Positions 25,839 through 34,581 of a DNA stretch of 64,000 nt are shown one piece after another. This DNA is from JANQPA01 sp964548175. Its GTDB lineage: Bacteria; Bacteroidota; Bacteroidia; Chitinophagales; Saprospiraceae. The DNA is taken from the NCBI GenBank assembly GCA_964548175.1, contig CAZJQS010000016.1:26125-90124 (forward strand), written 5' to 3'. Position 1 is the stretch's first letter, and each line of letters opens with the position of its first letter. The notes below the pieces were generated by a model. The model did not search any database. It was given only the letters and a program-made list of their open reading frames with translations, and had not been told where the DNA came from. The translations under genes and the position numbers were made by a program.

Positions 25839-27935
25839 TTACGCACTCGTAGCATTCAGCTCTTTCGTTTTTTCGATGTGCATGATGGTGCTTGCCAGTT
25901 TAGCTCCATTGGCCACTGCCTTTTGGATGGACGGCATTTCCTTGCCTGCAGCATCGCCGATGCGGTACACTTCATGAACCATCCCTTCCAGCGTTTTTAG
26001 TAATTCGCCGTTGGCTTTGTATTCGCTCATTACCATCACATCATGGGCAATCAGCTGCTTACTTACCCCTTCCTGGGTATGGAATTCAACACCTTCATCT
26101 GTAATTTTCAGTGACTGCACACTAGTATAAAGGTCTACACCTTTCTCCTGCAGCCAGGGCAGGAGTCTGACTAACCAGGCCAGCGGCATGCCGGCGCCCA
26201 GTTCTTTTTCTCTGCTAACCACTGTTACTTCGCGGCCTCTTTTGACCAGGAATTCGGCCGCCTCCAGGGCCGTGTAATCATGGCCGATAATGATCACGGA
26301 TTTACCGATAGGCAGGTAAATCTTCGACAGCTTGGACATAGCTTTGGAGCCCAACAGATGCAGGTATTTACCAGCTTTCTTCTTGAGGTCTTCGATGCTG
26401 AGCACGATGCTGTTGTCGATGCCTTCAATGTCCGGCATATCCGGGCATCCGCCGGTAGCCAGCACCACGATGTCCGGATGGTGTATTCTGATCAGTTCCT
26501 CGTCTACTTCCTGTCCTAAATGTACAGGCACATTCAGGCGGTGCAGCTCTTTTCGGAAATACCGGATGGCTTTCATCAGGTTATCCGCCAGGCCTGCTCC
26601 TTTAATGAAAGCCGCCATAGGCATGAGGCCTCCCAGGTCGCTGGATTTGTCATAGATCTCTACATGATGACCGCTTAGGGCCAGCACGCGGGCGGCTTCC
26701 AGTCCGGCCGGGCCGGCGCCGACGATCAGGATGTTTTTGGGATGATGAGTAGGGGTGATGGCCAGTTCGGCTTCGTGCCCCAGAGAAGCATTAATCCGGC
26801 ATTCTACAGGCTTAGCCAGCAGAATATTACTCAAACATACATTACAGCGGAGGCATTCGCGAATAATTTCGCGATTTTTGCCCATTAGTTTATTCGGCAG
26901 TTGCGGATCAACTAAAAACGGCCGTCCCAGGCAGACTAAATCCACCTGCTCTTTTTTGAGCAGTTCTTCCGCCGTTTCCACCTCCAGGTAACCGACTCCG
27001 GAGACCGGGATATTGACCTGACTTTTGATGTAAGCCGCATCTTCGGTCAGCACGCCATCAGGAATAGCGTTATAAAAGTCTTTTACTTCAGGTTTGACCT
27101 CAGGATAACCGACCAGTTCCGGTAAGGCGCAGAGGGCATAATCACCATAACCATATGCCGATACCTGGAGATAATCGGCGCCGGCTGCTTCGAACATCCC
27201 GGCAAAGGAAGCCGCTTCTTTTTTGGTCGTTCCCAACTCATGTCCCCACTCGCGGCCATTCATCCGTACCCCAATGACGAAATCTTCGCCGCATAAGGCT
27301 CGCGCACGTCGCAATACTTCTACAGAAAAACGAGCCCTGTTTTCCAGTGAAGCGCAGCCGTATTCATCTGTCCTTTTATTTTGGATGCGGGACAGGAAAG
27401 CATTGATCAGGGCATAATGCGCCATATGGATCTCAGCGCCTTCAAAGCCGGCTTTCTTCACGCGGAGGGCTGCCTGTGCAAATTTTTCAATAAGCACCTT
27501 GATCTCTTCTTTAGTCAGTTCCCGTGAAACGGCAAAAGGAGGTTCAATCGGCGGATCCAGAGGCGAAGGAGCTACCGGCGCCGCCCCGTCAAAAGGAGCA
27601 TGGGCCGGACCGGCATGAGTGATCTGAACAATAGCAGGCGTGTCATATTGATGAATGGCTTCCGCCAGTTTTTTTAGTCCCGGGATAAAACGATCCTCAT
27701 CCAGCCGCAAGTGCCCTTTATTACTTGCCCCCAGCGGATAATCGCATACGCTTTCTTCCACGGTGATCAGGCCGACGCCTCCCCTGGCTAATGCTTCATA
27801 AAATCCGGTCAGTCGGTCGGTGACTTCCCCTTCCGGAGTAGCAAAAACCGTCCACTGGGCGGCCTTGACCATTCGGTTCTTCAGACTAAGGTGTTTGAGT
27901 TGAAAAGGATGGAGCAAATGGTTATATGTTCTCAT
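25839..27935 (-). CDS. NADH:flavin oxidoreductase / 2,4-dienoyl-CoA reductase-like, FMN-FeS-FAD
   Basis: 698 residues. Residues 1-370 form an old-yellow-enzyme TIM barrel (LKNRMVKAAQ, QITHAGP, EGAEIHMAHYALINAFLS, VCLGRPFL). The [4Fe-4S] ligands follow as C-x2-C-x2-C-x11-C in CLRCNVC...VEC. The C-terminal half has a FAD-binding GAGPAGLEAARVLALSGH and a second NAD-binding GHDYTALEAAEFLVKRG. This is the FadH/TMADH architecture, reducing unsaturated acyl-CoA or enones in the cytosol. Upstream it has two palindromes that may be operators. It leads an apparent pair with the CocE-like gene. Confidence 0.9.
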   Translation of the reverse strand: MRTYNHLLHPFQLKHLSLKNRMVKAAQWTVFATPEGEVTDRLTGFYEALARGGVGLITVEESVCDYPLGASNKGHLRLDEDRFIPGLKKLAEAIHQYDTPAIVQITHAGPAHAPFDGAAPVAPSPLDPPIEPPFAVSRELTKEEIKVLIEKFAQAALRVKKAGFEGAEIHMAHYALINAFLSRIQNKRTDEYGCASLENRARFSVEVLRRARALCGEDFVIGVRMNGREWGHELGTTKKEAASFAGMFEAAGADYLQVSAYGYGDYALCALPELVGYPEVKPEVKDFYNAIPDGVLTEDAAYIKSQVNIPVSGVGYLEVETAEELLKKEQVDLVCLGRPFLVDPQLPNKLMGKNREIIRECLRCNVCLSNILLAKPVECRINASLGHEAELAITPTHHPKNILIVGAGPAGLEAARVLALSGHHVEIYDKSSDLGGLMPMAAFIKGAGLADNLMKAIRYFRKELHRLNVPVHLGQEVDEELIRIHHPDIVVLATGGCPDMPDIEGIDNSIVLSIEDLKKKAGKYLHLLGSKAMSKLSKIYLPIGKSVIIIGHDYTALEAAEFLVKRGREVTVVSREKELGAGMPLAWLVRLLPWLQEKGVDLYTSVQSLKITDEGVEFHTQEGVSKQLIAHDVMVMSEYKANGELLKTLEGMVHEVYRIGDAAGKEMPSIQKAVANGAKLASTIMHIEKTKELNATSA

Positions 27936-27938
27936 ATC

Positions 27939-27975
27939 GGAAAGCTTTCATTTAACCCATTATTTAAAGCTTTCC
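27939..27975 (-). promoter_or_regulatory. Inverted repeat in the leader of the OYE-type gene
   Basis: GGAAAGCTTT (27939-27948) and AAAGCTTTCC (27966-27975) form a perfect 10-bp inverted repeat with a 17-base spacer, ending 4 bases before the start codon. As RNA it would form a hairpin over the ribosome-binding region; as DNA it could be a repressor site. Confidence 0.45.
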
Positions 27976-27986
27976 TCATTTATTGT

Positions 27987-28004
27987 AAATGACTTTGGTC
28001 ATTT
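27987..28004. promoter_or_regulatory. Palindromic operator candidate upstream of the OYE-type gene
   Basis: AAATGAC-TTTG-GTCATTT is a perfect 7-bp-arm palindrome centred about 60 bases before the start codon, in a 77-base intergenic gap. The size and spacing suit a TetR- or MarR-type dimer, as often found for enone/dienoyl reductases. No regulator gene is adjacent. Confidence 0.45.
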
Positions 28005-28013
28005 TCGCCGACC

Positions 28014-28811
28014 TTAAAAAGGATTTCTTTTCGTTACCTGAATCCGGCTCAGAAAATACATCAATCCGAGCATTCCTCCCAATGCTACAAAAGTGTAAAA
28101 AGGAAGTAAAGGGTCATCGCCGGTTTGCGCCCTTCGAAGAGCGAGGGTATTAGTAACCAAAACCAGTCCGTAAGTAGCTCCCTTAACCAGCATAATGATG
28201 GTCAAAACATAACCCCAGGGTCTTTTTTTCCACAACCAACCAATTGCTAGTATGGACAAGGGAACGACTATTGAAAGGTCGAGTGCATAGACTACGCTGG
28301 TGGAATGCTCCGTAGTGATAATGATCTCGGGAGCCTGGCCGGTAAAAATGTATTGCGCCGCCGGAACCAGTTCGACCATTAAAAGGATCAACACGATCAG
28401 CAGAAGATAAGGGATTACCCAACGAACCCTGTTGGTTTTCGCCTGAACAGCAAGCACCGGCATGTCAGACAAACCATAGATCAGTGCAAAAACCGTTAGG
28501 GTGAAAATGGCCAGGTACAACAAAAATGCAGCGTTAAAAACGGCGCCGAAGAGGTAAAAGGCATAATTATACATCAGGTAGACCAATAAGCCCATCCAGA
28601 GCAGTTGTACTTTGACATTCCCTCTGCGGACCTGCCATAAACTGATGATCAATAAGGGCAGAACAACCCCTAAAGTAACAGCATCATTGGCCTTCCAGGC
28701 CGTTCTGACAAAAGCATTATCCTGGTATAGATCGGGATGAAAAAGGCCCAGCATAGTGGCCGCCAACGCAAGGAAAAAGCTGATCAAGGAAAGAACCCAA
28801 CTCGTTTTCAT
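28014..28811 (-). CDS. Polytopic membrane protein of unknown function
   Basis: 265 residues with about seven hydrophobic helices (around 5-23, 42-60, 68-84, 86-110, 127-147, 173-192 and 200-225, 240-258). There is no enzymatic motif that I recognise. Its ATG overlaps the stop of the DUF6544-like gene by four bases (28808-28811), so the two are translationally coupled and probably work together. Confidence 0.7.
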   Translation of the reverse strand: MKTSWVLSLISFFLALAATMLGLFHPDLYQDNAFVRTAWKANDAVTLGVVLPLLIISLWQVRRGNVKVQLLWMGLLVYLMYNYAFYLFGAVFNAAFLLYLAIFTLTVFALIYGLSDMPVLAVQAKTNRVRWVIPYLLLIVLILLMVELVPAAQYIFTGQAPEIIITTEHSTSVVYALDLSIVVPLSILAIGWLWKKRPWGYVLTIIMLVKGATYGLVLVTNTLALRRAQTGDDPLLPFYTFVALGGMLGLMYFLSRIQVTKRNPF

Positions 28812-29899
28812 ATATCGCCGACATTGTATTCCAGATGTTGCAGATCGAATTTCCCGTAAGAGAATGCTCCTTCCGGATAGTGCCAGACGGCCTCGCCGTA
28901 GTGCATCAGGTAATGGCCGTTGATGTATCCATAGTTGCTTATTGGGGTAGAAAAAGGATATTGTTTCATCTCATCCACCGAATAGCGATCGTCGGAAATA
29001 AAATTGACGAGTTCGCCTTTTTCATTAAAGAATAGCGTGGCGGAAATGCTGATGTCATCAACGGTAAAGGTAGCTTTGGCGGTGGTGCTGTCGACTGACT
29101 CCCAGCTGATGCGGTCGTCGATGAGCGATGCCGGCGCCATCAGGCACATGTCGTTGAAAACGGTCACGGTTTCCGCCTTTAACATTTCGGGCCCCTTGAG
29201 GTTAACCACGGGGAATAAGGACAGCAATTTGATGGTCATTTTAGCCTCGCCGTCTTTGTAGCGGTGATAACCTACGACAGGCAGCCCTTTTATTTTTGCT
29301 TTCATAAAAAACAAGCGCTCCGGTTTATCCAGGAAGGTATGCTGCTCTGCAGTGAAAGGAAACCAATCCTTCGTTCGGTCTCTCATCCGGCCTTCGAACT
29401 TGATCTTAAAGTTTTTCACCTTAGGCTGCCCGACGGCTTCCGACAATTGGATGTACTGCCGGACGGGAGCGGGCAGATCCGCCAGATCCGCTTCGGTGAG
29501 TATTTCCTTTTCCTGAAGGTTTGTTCGATTGATGCCTTCCTCTGCATCTTTTCGGTAGCTGCGCTCAAAACTCATTTGACCTGTAGCAAAAATGGCCGCT
29601 ACCAAGATGATCACATTAGCAATGGTCCCGAATTTAGCATCCTGCCAGCTCATAAAGATCAGGATCTGAGACAGCAGAATGGCGATGATGCTGATGACGG
29701 GCCAGAAGCGGTCATTGACTAGAAACAATATTGTGGCGACCAAAAACAAGACCATCGTCAATAGCCAGACGTTACCGGCTGGTCGTGAAATGGGCTTGGT
29801 CAGTTGTTCGATCTCGGCCAGTTGGTAGGCCTTGAAAAAGCCCATCAGGTGAATCAGACCGTGAATGACCAGGACAAAAAGAAACAGATAACGTAACAT
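28808..29899 (-). CDS. Membrane protein with DUF6544-like C-terminal domain
   Basis: 363 residues. Three or four transmembrane helices occupy residues 1-110; the rest is a soluble beta-rich domain with LPAPVRQYIQLSEAVGQPKV, FKIKFEGRMRDRTKDWFPFTAEQ and VYFNEKGELVNF-like strands. That pattern is the one known as DUF6544, a domain of unknown role that resembles outer-membrane lipoprotein carriers in strand order. It overlaps the next gene by 4 bp and lies 83 bp behind the aromatic-rich protein gene. Confidence 0.7.
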   Translation of the reverse strand: MLRYLFLFVLVIHGLIHLMGFFKAYQLAEIEQLTKPISRPAGNVWLLTMVLFLVATILFLVNDRFWPVISIIAILLSQILIFMSWQDAKFGTIANVIILVAAIFATGQMSFERSYRKDAEEGINRTNLQEKEILTEADLADLPAPVRQYIQLSEAVGQPKVKNFKIKFEGRMRDRTKDWFPFTAEQHTFLDKPERLFFMKAKIKGLPVVGYHRYKDGEAKMTIKLLSLFPVVNLKGPEMLKAETVTVFNDMCLMAPASLIDDRISWESVDSTTAKATFTVDDISISATLFFNEKGELVNFISDDRYSVDEMKQYPFSTPISNYGYINGHYLMHYGEAVWHYPEGAFSYGKFDLQHLEYNVGDI

Positions 29900-29982
29900 G
29901 AAACGGTTCTTTATTTTTCAGGTAATGAGCCTTTTTCAAAAGAAAAATAAAATGAGATTGATCATAGTAGCATTGATAATTG

Positions 29983-31614
29983 TCAGCGATTCTTATTTGA
30001 TTTCGTCTTTGTGGTTGTCGTTTTCGTCTTTTTCGTTCTCGGCGGACTCGGGTTTACGGTTCTCGTCCGGGTTGACTTATTTTTTTCCAGGATACTGCGA
30101 TGTCTTTCCGCACCTTTTTTGACTGTTGGAATTTTGGTGCGCGGAATTTCAATCTTTTCTCGAGGCTCTGTTTTCTTAGGAACAACAGGGATTCTGGGGT
30201 TGACTTTGGTCGGATCGATCTTGCGATCTCGAGGCTGAATTTTGGTTTTATCATCCCGGGCGTCACCAGGCTGTGCCTCAGGACGAGTGGCGGATCTGGT
30301 TTTTTGAGTCACCTCGGACATAGCGCGGTATCGCTGGATATTCTTATCCTCGAATTCTCTTTGAGTCACCTGTTCTTGGGGATGTCGACGGTTATAAGAA
30401 GCCCGATCCGCTTCAAACTGACCGAACTCGCGAAAGCGCTGTTTTAGCTGCCCGTCATTACGTAGCCATTCATCCGTGACCACCGGATTTTCGTTTTTCC
30501 ATACCGTCACTCCGGCTGTGATGCTACTGCCGTGCCGGCGGTGGGTATAGTAGTGTTGGGTAAAATGAGCGGACAGGTGTGACCAGCGGTAATGGTGATA
30601 GGGGTGGTAAAAATACCAGCGGGTGAAGTAGAAAGACGGCAGGTCCACGATAATCACCGTGCGTCCGGGGCCGTAATAAAATCCCCAATCGTACCAATAA
30701 GGGTACATTCGCCATCTGGGGTAATAATACCAGCTGGGATAGCCGAACCAGTAGGGGTAATGATAATAATGATATTCATGCACTTCGCGGACTTCCGGTT
30801 CTTCGTAGTACACATCGTCAAAAGGCTGGTCGTAGTAATCCTCGTAATAATAATTATATTCATCCTTGAATTGCTCGGCGGAAGCTTCGAGTTGTTCCAT
30901 AGCCTCCGGATCGTTTTCGAGGCTCGCTTTCCAATCTTGCAGTTCCTCTACCTGGCGGCGGGCCACTTGCAGGTTCAGGCTATCCGCCTTATGCAGCACC
31001 CACTGAGGATTTTGTTGGTACAGGTCACCGATCAGTATGGTCAGCTTGATGTTATCGCTCATGATGCTCAGCACTTCCGGCAAGGCCAACAGATGGCGGA
31101 GTGCTTGTTGAGTTTTGTAGGGGTAGTTTTGCGCAAGGGTCTCAAAGGCAGCTTCGGCATGGAGATTCAGCTTATGGATCTCTCTGAGTTCGTAGGCATG
31201 GTACCGAACTGCTTCTTCAGCCCGCTCATGGATAACCTCGGGATAATCCTGCAGCACTTGATTGATATGCTTTGACGAAGCATCCGGCAAATTGGCCAGG
31301 CGTTCGATGAGATTGGGATAGCGGGTGAGGTCCCAGATCGTCTCCTGAGCCTCTTGCGGATATTTTTCCAATAAGGCCTGAAAACCTTTCTGCGACCTTT
31401 CCTGTATGCTTTCTATTTTTATGAGCGCCTCCGGATATTGAGAGGCTTCTAAAATGGCCAGTCGGGTTTCCTCCGGGTAGAGCACCAGGGCGTTGATGGC
31501 TTCCATCTCTTCGTCTTCTATTTCGGAAAGTAAGCCTCCTCCCGTCTGGCTCCAGCTAGTGCCGGCAGCCAAAAAGGCTAAAAGCAATAAGATATATTGA
31601 ATGAACTTTTTCAT
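29983..31614 (-). CDS. Exported aromatic-rich protein with basic tail (DUF3300-like N-terminus)
   Basis: 543 residues from the ATG at 31614, which begins a good signal peptide (MKKFIQYILLLLAFLAAGTSWSQ); the frame is open 25 codons further up. Residues 30-250 are helical with repeated LYPEETRLAILEASQYPEAL-like units, recalling DUF3300 of Proteobacteria. About 270-400 is extraordinarily rich in Tyr, Trp, His and Pro (EYHYYHYPYWFGYPSWYYYP type). The last ~110 residues are Lys/Thr/Arg-rich and end in a KTTTTKTKSNKNR tail. It follows the DUF4136 lipoprotein gene by 61 bp. An envelope role is likely; no activity can be assigned. Confidence 0.7.
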   Translation of the reverse strand: MKKFIQYILLLLAFLAAGTSWSQTGGGLLSEIEDEEMEAINALVLYPEETRLAILEASQYPEALIKIESIQERSQKGFQALLEKYPQEAQETIWDLTRYPNLIERLANLPDASSKHINQVLQDYPEVIHERAEEAVRYHAYELREIHKLNLHAEAAFETLAQNYPYKTQQALRHLLALPEVLSIMSDNIKLTILIGDLYQQNPQWVLHKADSLNLQVARRQVEELQDWKASLENDPEAMEQLEASAEQFKDEYNYYYEDYYDQPFDDVYYEEPEVREVHEYHYYHYPYWFGYPSWYYYPRWRMYPYWYDWGFYYGPGRTVIIVDLPSFYFTRWYFYHPYHHYRWSHLSAHFTQHYYTHRRHGSSITAGVTVWKNENPVVTDEWLRNDGQLKQRFREFGQFEADRASYNRRHPQEQVTQREFEDKNIQRYRAMSEVTQKTRSATRPEAQPGDARDDKTKIQPRDRKIDPTKVNPRIPVVPKKTEPREKIEIPRTKIPTVKKGAERHRSILEKNKSTRTRTVNPSPPRTKKTKTTTTKTKSNKNR

Positions 31615-31675
31615 AACAGTCGATTTTGAGATAAAAAAATTTTTTGACGCTAGTCCGTGAACGTAACCAATCAGG

Positions 31676-32203
31676 TTATTGCGATGCATAATTTCTTTCC
31701 AATCTGGTATCTTCAGCGTATCGTTCGAACAGTTCTCTTACGACGGCTTTGATTCGCTCTTCAACCCCTTGCATATCTTCACTAATGCGTCCGCGAGCGA
31801 CTCCGTGCCAGACGACCAGGCGTTTCCTGCGGTCGATCAGGTCGATCACCAAGGCACCTTCCTGATAGGTATTTACCCGGGTCCATCGGGGGTATCCCCA
31901 GCGTCCATAATAGTGGTTATAGGACCGCACGCTTTGTGTTTTAACAAAGAAAGCGACCAGCAGATCCGGTTGTCCTTCCAGTTGATAGCCCAGAAAATCC
32001 ATTTCCCGATGAATGGCCCGTTCGATCCGTTGCTGGTTGATTGGGTTAATGCCCGGATGGAAGTCTTCTTTGTGTTGAAGCAACTGATACGTTTGATAAT
32101 CTCTGAAATCCACTCCTCGCTCAAAATCACTCCTTATCTGGTAGGGTGCTGAACAGTTGGTTAAAAGGAAGGAAATCAGGGCGATAAGCAATAGACATCT
32201 CAT
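31676..32203 (-). CDS. DUF4136 domain lipoprotein
   Basis: 175 residues from the ATG at 32203; the open frame continues 16 codons further up but only this start gives a lipoprotein signal (MRCLLLIALISFLLTNC, Cys17). The DUF4136 fold is recognisable from FERGVDFRDYQTYQL, INQQRIERAIHREMDFLGYQ, PDLLVAFFVKTQS and LVIDLIDRRKRLVVWHGVARG. The family is widespread in envelopes of Gram-negative bacteria without a known activity. First gene of a probable run with the aromatic-rich and DUF6544-like proteins. Confidence 0.82.
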   Translation of the reverse strand: MRCLLLIALISFLLTNCSAPYQIRSDFERGVDFRDYQTYQLLQHKEDFHPGINPINQQRIERAIHREMDFLGYQLEGQPDLLVAFFVKTQSVRSYNHYYGRWGYPRWTRVNTYQEGALVIDLIDRRKRLVVWHGVARGRISEDMQGVEERIKAVVRELFERYAEDTRLERNYASQ

Positions 32204-32377
32204 GGCTTTCCTTTTTGGTGAAAAAACGGCTAGTGAGGTAAGTATCGGCAAGAAAACAGCCTTTTAAATATGGGCAAGTTGTTTCAGGTTGGATTCAAGA
32301 TGAAAAAAAAGGAGCAGCTTTTCAATGATTATCATCACCTGGGGGTTGGGATTGGCTTTTGGGGGGTGCTTAGGTCT

Positions 32378-32581
32378 GCTTAGACCTCAGAGGTCTTAAA
32401 GACCTCTGAGGTTGGTAAAGTTTTCCACAGGACATAAGCGGACATCAATTACGAGGTCTGTGATTTTTTTAACACTATGTAAAACATTGACATTCTATTA
32501 TTTGCAGGCGAAAAATCAAGAAAATGTGGAAAACTTTCATTTTTAGACCTCTGAGGTCTTAAAGACCTCAGAGGTCTAAGC
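32378..32581. repeat. 204-bp long palindrome between divergent genes
   Basis: The outer ~50 bases are inverted copies: each arm contains GCTTAGACCTC(A/T)GAGGTCTT(A/T)AAGACCTC(T/A)GAGGT and then AAAGTTTTCCACA. Each arm is itself a double palindrome (AGACCTCAGAGGTCT). TTTTCCACA at 32421-32429 and its complement at 32525-32533 differ from the DnaA box by one base. The centre is AT-rich and non-coding. It occupies most of the 429-base gap between the DUF4136 gene (-) and the S15 gene (+). Probably a non-autonomous mobile element. Confidence 0.7.
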
Positions 32582-32632
32582 AAATTTTAATTAATTTTTT
32601 GTACTATTGATCATCACTAACCAAAAAGCATT

Positions 32633-34546
32633 ATGAGATACCTATTAATCTTTTTGCTGCTGACAATCAGCCTCAACAGCTTCGCACAGCCAGCCTCCGG
32701 CAAGGCTTATGTCGAAGCCAACTACGATAAAGCCATTTACCAGATTCCAATGCGCGACGGGACCAAGCTCCACACCATCGTCTATTCACCGAAGGATAAA
32801 AGCCGGCCATATCCCTTCCTGATGAAACGCACCTGCTATAGTATAGCTCCATATGGCGAAGAGGAGTATCCCGACCTGCTCGGCCCCTCGCCTTTCCTAA
32901 TGAAGGAAAAATACATCTTCGTTTATCAGGATGTACGCGGCCGATGGATGTCCGAGGGATCCTTTGATAACATGCGCCCACACGTGCCTGGAAACGACCC
33001 GGATGACCCAAAGGGCATCGATGAAAGCTCCGACACCTACGACACCATAGATTGGCTACTGGAAAATATGGAGAACCACAACGGACGTGTCGGCCAATGG
33101 GGCATTTCCTATCCTGGTTTCTATACCGCCGCCGCCCTGCCGGAAGCTCATCCCGCCCTAAAAGCTTCTTCACCACAGGCGCCGATTGCCGATTTTTATT
33201 TTGACGACTTTCACCATATGGGCGCCTTTATCCAGGCTTACCTGCTGGCCTATCCCGTTTTTGGCGTACAAGCTGAAGAGCCCACCACCAAAAGCTGGTA
33301 TGACAATGCCTGGGACAAATTCCAAACAGCCGGTAATCCCAATAATGCCTATGAATTCCACCTCGGCCTCGGGCCCCTGAAAAACATTACCGAAAACTTC
33401 TATGCCGATAACTTTTTTTGGCAACAAGTGGCCGAACATCCTAACTACGACGAGTTCTGGCAAAAGCGAAACCTCTTGCCCCATCTCGACGATGTCGACC
33501 ATGCCGTCATGACCGTCGGCGGATGGTTTGACGCCGAGGACTTGTACGGCCCACTCAACATCTACAAGACACTGGAAAAGAACAATCCCGACATGAACAA
33601 CACCATCGTCATGGGCCCCTGGAGCCACGGCGACTGGTCCAGGGAAACGGGCTACCAGGCCGTCAACCATATCTATTTCGGCGACAGCATCTCCACCTGG
33701 TATCAGAAAAACGTCGAAATGCCGTTCTTCGAATTTCACCTCAAAGACGAGGGCCAGCCTAACCTACCGGAGGCTTATATGTTCGACACCGGCATTAATG
33801 AGTGGAAAAGATTTGACATCTGGCCGCCTCAAAATACAGAACCGGTTACCCTTCGCTTTGCTGAAGGAGAACATCTGGTCATCAACGGTGAAGTCAACGA
33901 AAGGGCTACTTTTGACTACATCAGCGATCCTAACAAACCGGTGCCTTATCGCTCGGAAATCACCCCCACGCGCTTCACTCCTCGTCCGTATATGACCGAC
34001 GACCAGCGCCACGCTTCCATGCGCCCCGATGTGCTGACCTTTAAAACAGAGCCGCTGGAAGAGCCGCTGACTTTGGCCGGAGAGATCATGGCTAAGCTAA
34101 AGGTGGCCTTATCCACCACTGATGCAGACTTTGTCGTCAAACTTATTGATGTTTATCCTCCCAATGCTCAACCTACGAAGGCAACGCCGGAACATATACA
34201 AATGGGGGGCTACCAGCAATTGGTCAGAGCAGAGGTATTCCGGGGTCGTTACCGCAACAGCTTCGCCCAACCTGAGCCCTTCACTCCCGGCGAGATCGAA
34301 GAAGTCAATTTCCCCCTGCAGGATATTCTGCATACATTCAAAGAGGGGCACCGTGTGATGATACAGATCCATAGCACCTGGTATCCATACATCGACCGCA
34401 ATCCGCAAAAATATGTCGACAATATCTTCGAGGCGGAAGAAGACGATTTTGTGAAATCTACCATACTCCTTTTTGGAGACAGCGAGGTGGTGATCGGAGA
34501 AAATGAAGGCATTGAGGATAAATTGAAAAGCTTTTACAGAAAATAA
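32633..34546 (+). CDS. Exported S15 alpha-amino-acid ester hydrolase / CocE-type acyl hydrolase
   Basis: 637 residues with a signal peptide (MRYLLIFLLLTISLNSFAQ). QDVRGRWMSEG, VGQWGISYPG (Ser159 nucleophile), the QAPIADFYFDDFHHMGAF segment, VGGWFDAEDLYG and GPWSHGDWSR are those of the alpha-amino acid ester hydrolase group; a jelly-roll domain ends the protein. Those enzymes cleave or transfer amino-acid esters, and relatives act as glutaryl-7-ACA acylases or peptidases. This is the third S15 protein in 13 kb and the most distinct of them. Single gene behind the palindromic element. Confidence 0.9.
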   Translation: MRYLLIFLLLTISLNSFAQPASGKAYVEANYDKAIYQIPMRDGTKLHTIVYSPKDKSRPYPFLMKRTCYSIAPYGEEEYPDLLGPSPFLMKEKYIFVYQDVRGRWMSEGSFDNMRPHVPGNDPDDPKGIDESSDTYDTIDWLLENMENHNGRVGQWGISYPGFYTAAALPEAHPALKASSPQAPIADFYFDDFHHMGAFIQAYLLAYPVFGVQAEEPTTKSWYDNAWDKFQTAGNPNNAYEFHLGLGPLKNITENFYADNFFWQQVAEHPNYDEFWQKRNLLPHLDDVDHAVMTVGGWFDAEDLYGPLNIYKTLEKNNPDMNNTIVMGPWSHGDWSRETGYQAVNHIYFGDSISTWYQKNVEMPFFEFHLKDEGQPNLPEAYMFDTGINEWKRFDIWPPQNTEPVTLRFAEGEHLVINGEVNERATFDYISDPNKPVPYRSEITPTRFTPRPYMTDDQRHASMRPDVLTFKTEPLEEPLTLAGEIMAKLKVALSTTDADFVVKLIDVYPPNAQPTKATPEHIQMGGYQQLVRAEVFRGRYRNSFAQPEPFTPGEIEEVNFPLQDILHTFKEGHRVMIQIHSTWYPYIDRNPQKYVDNIFEAEEDDFVKSTILLFGDSEVVIGENEGIEDKLKSFYRK

Positions 34547-34581
34547 AAAAAGCATCCTCTCTTTTGGGAAGGTCTCATAGT

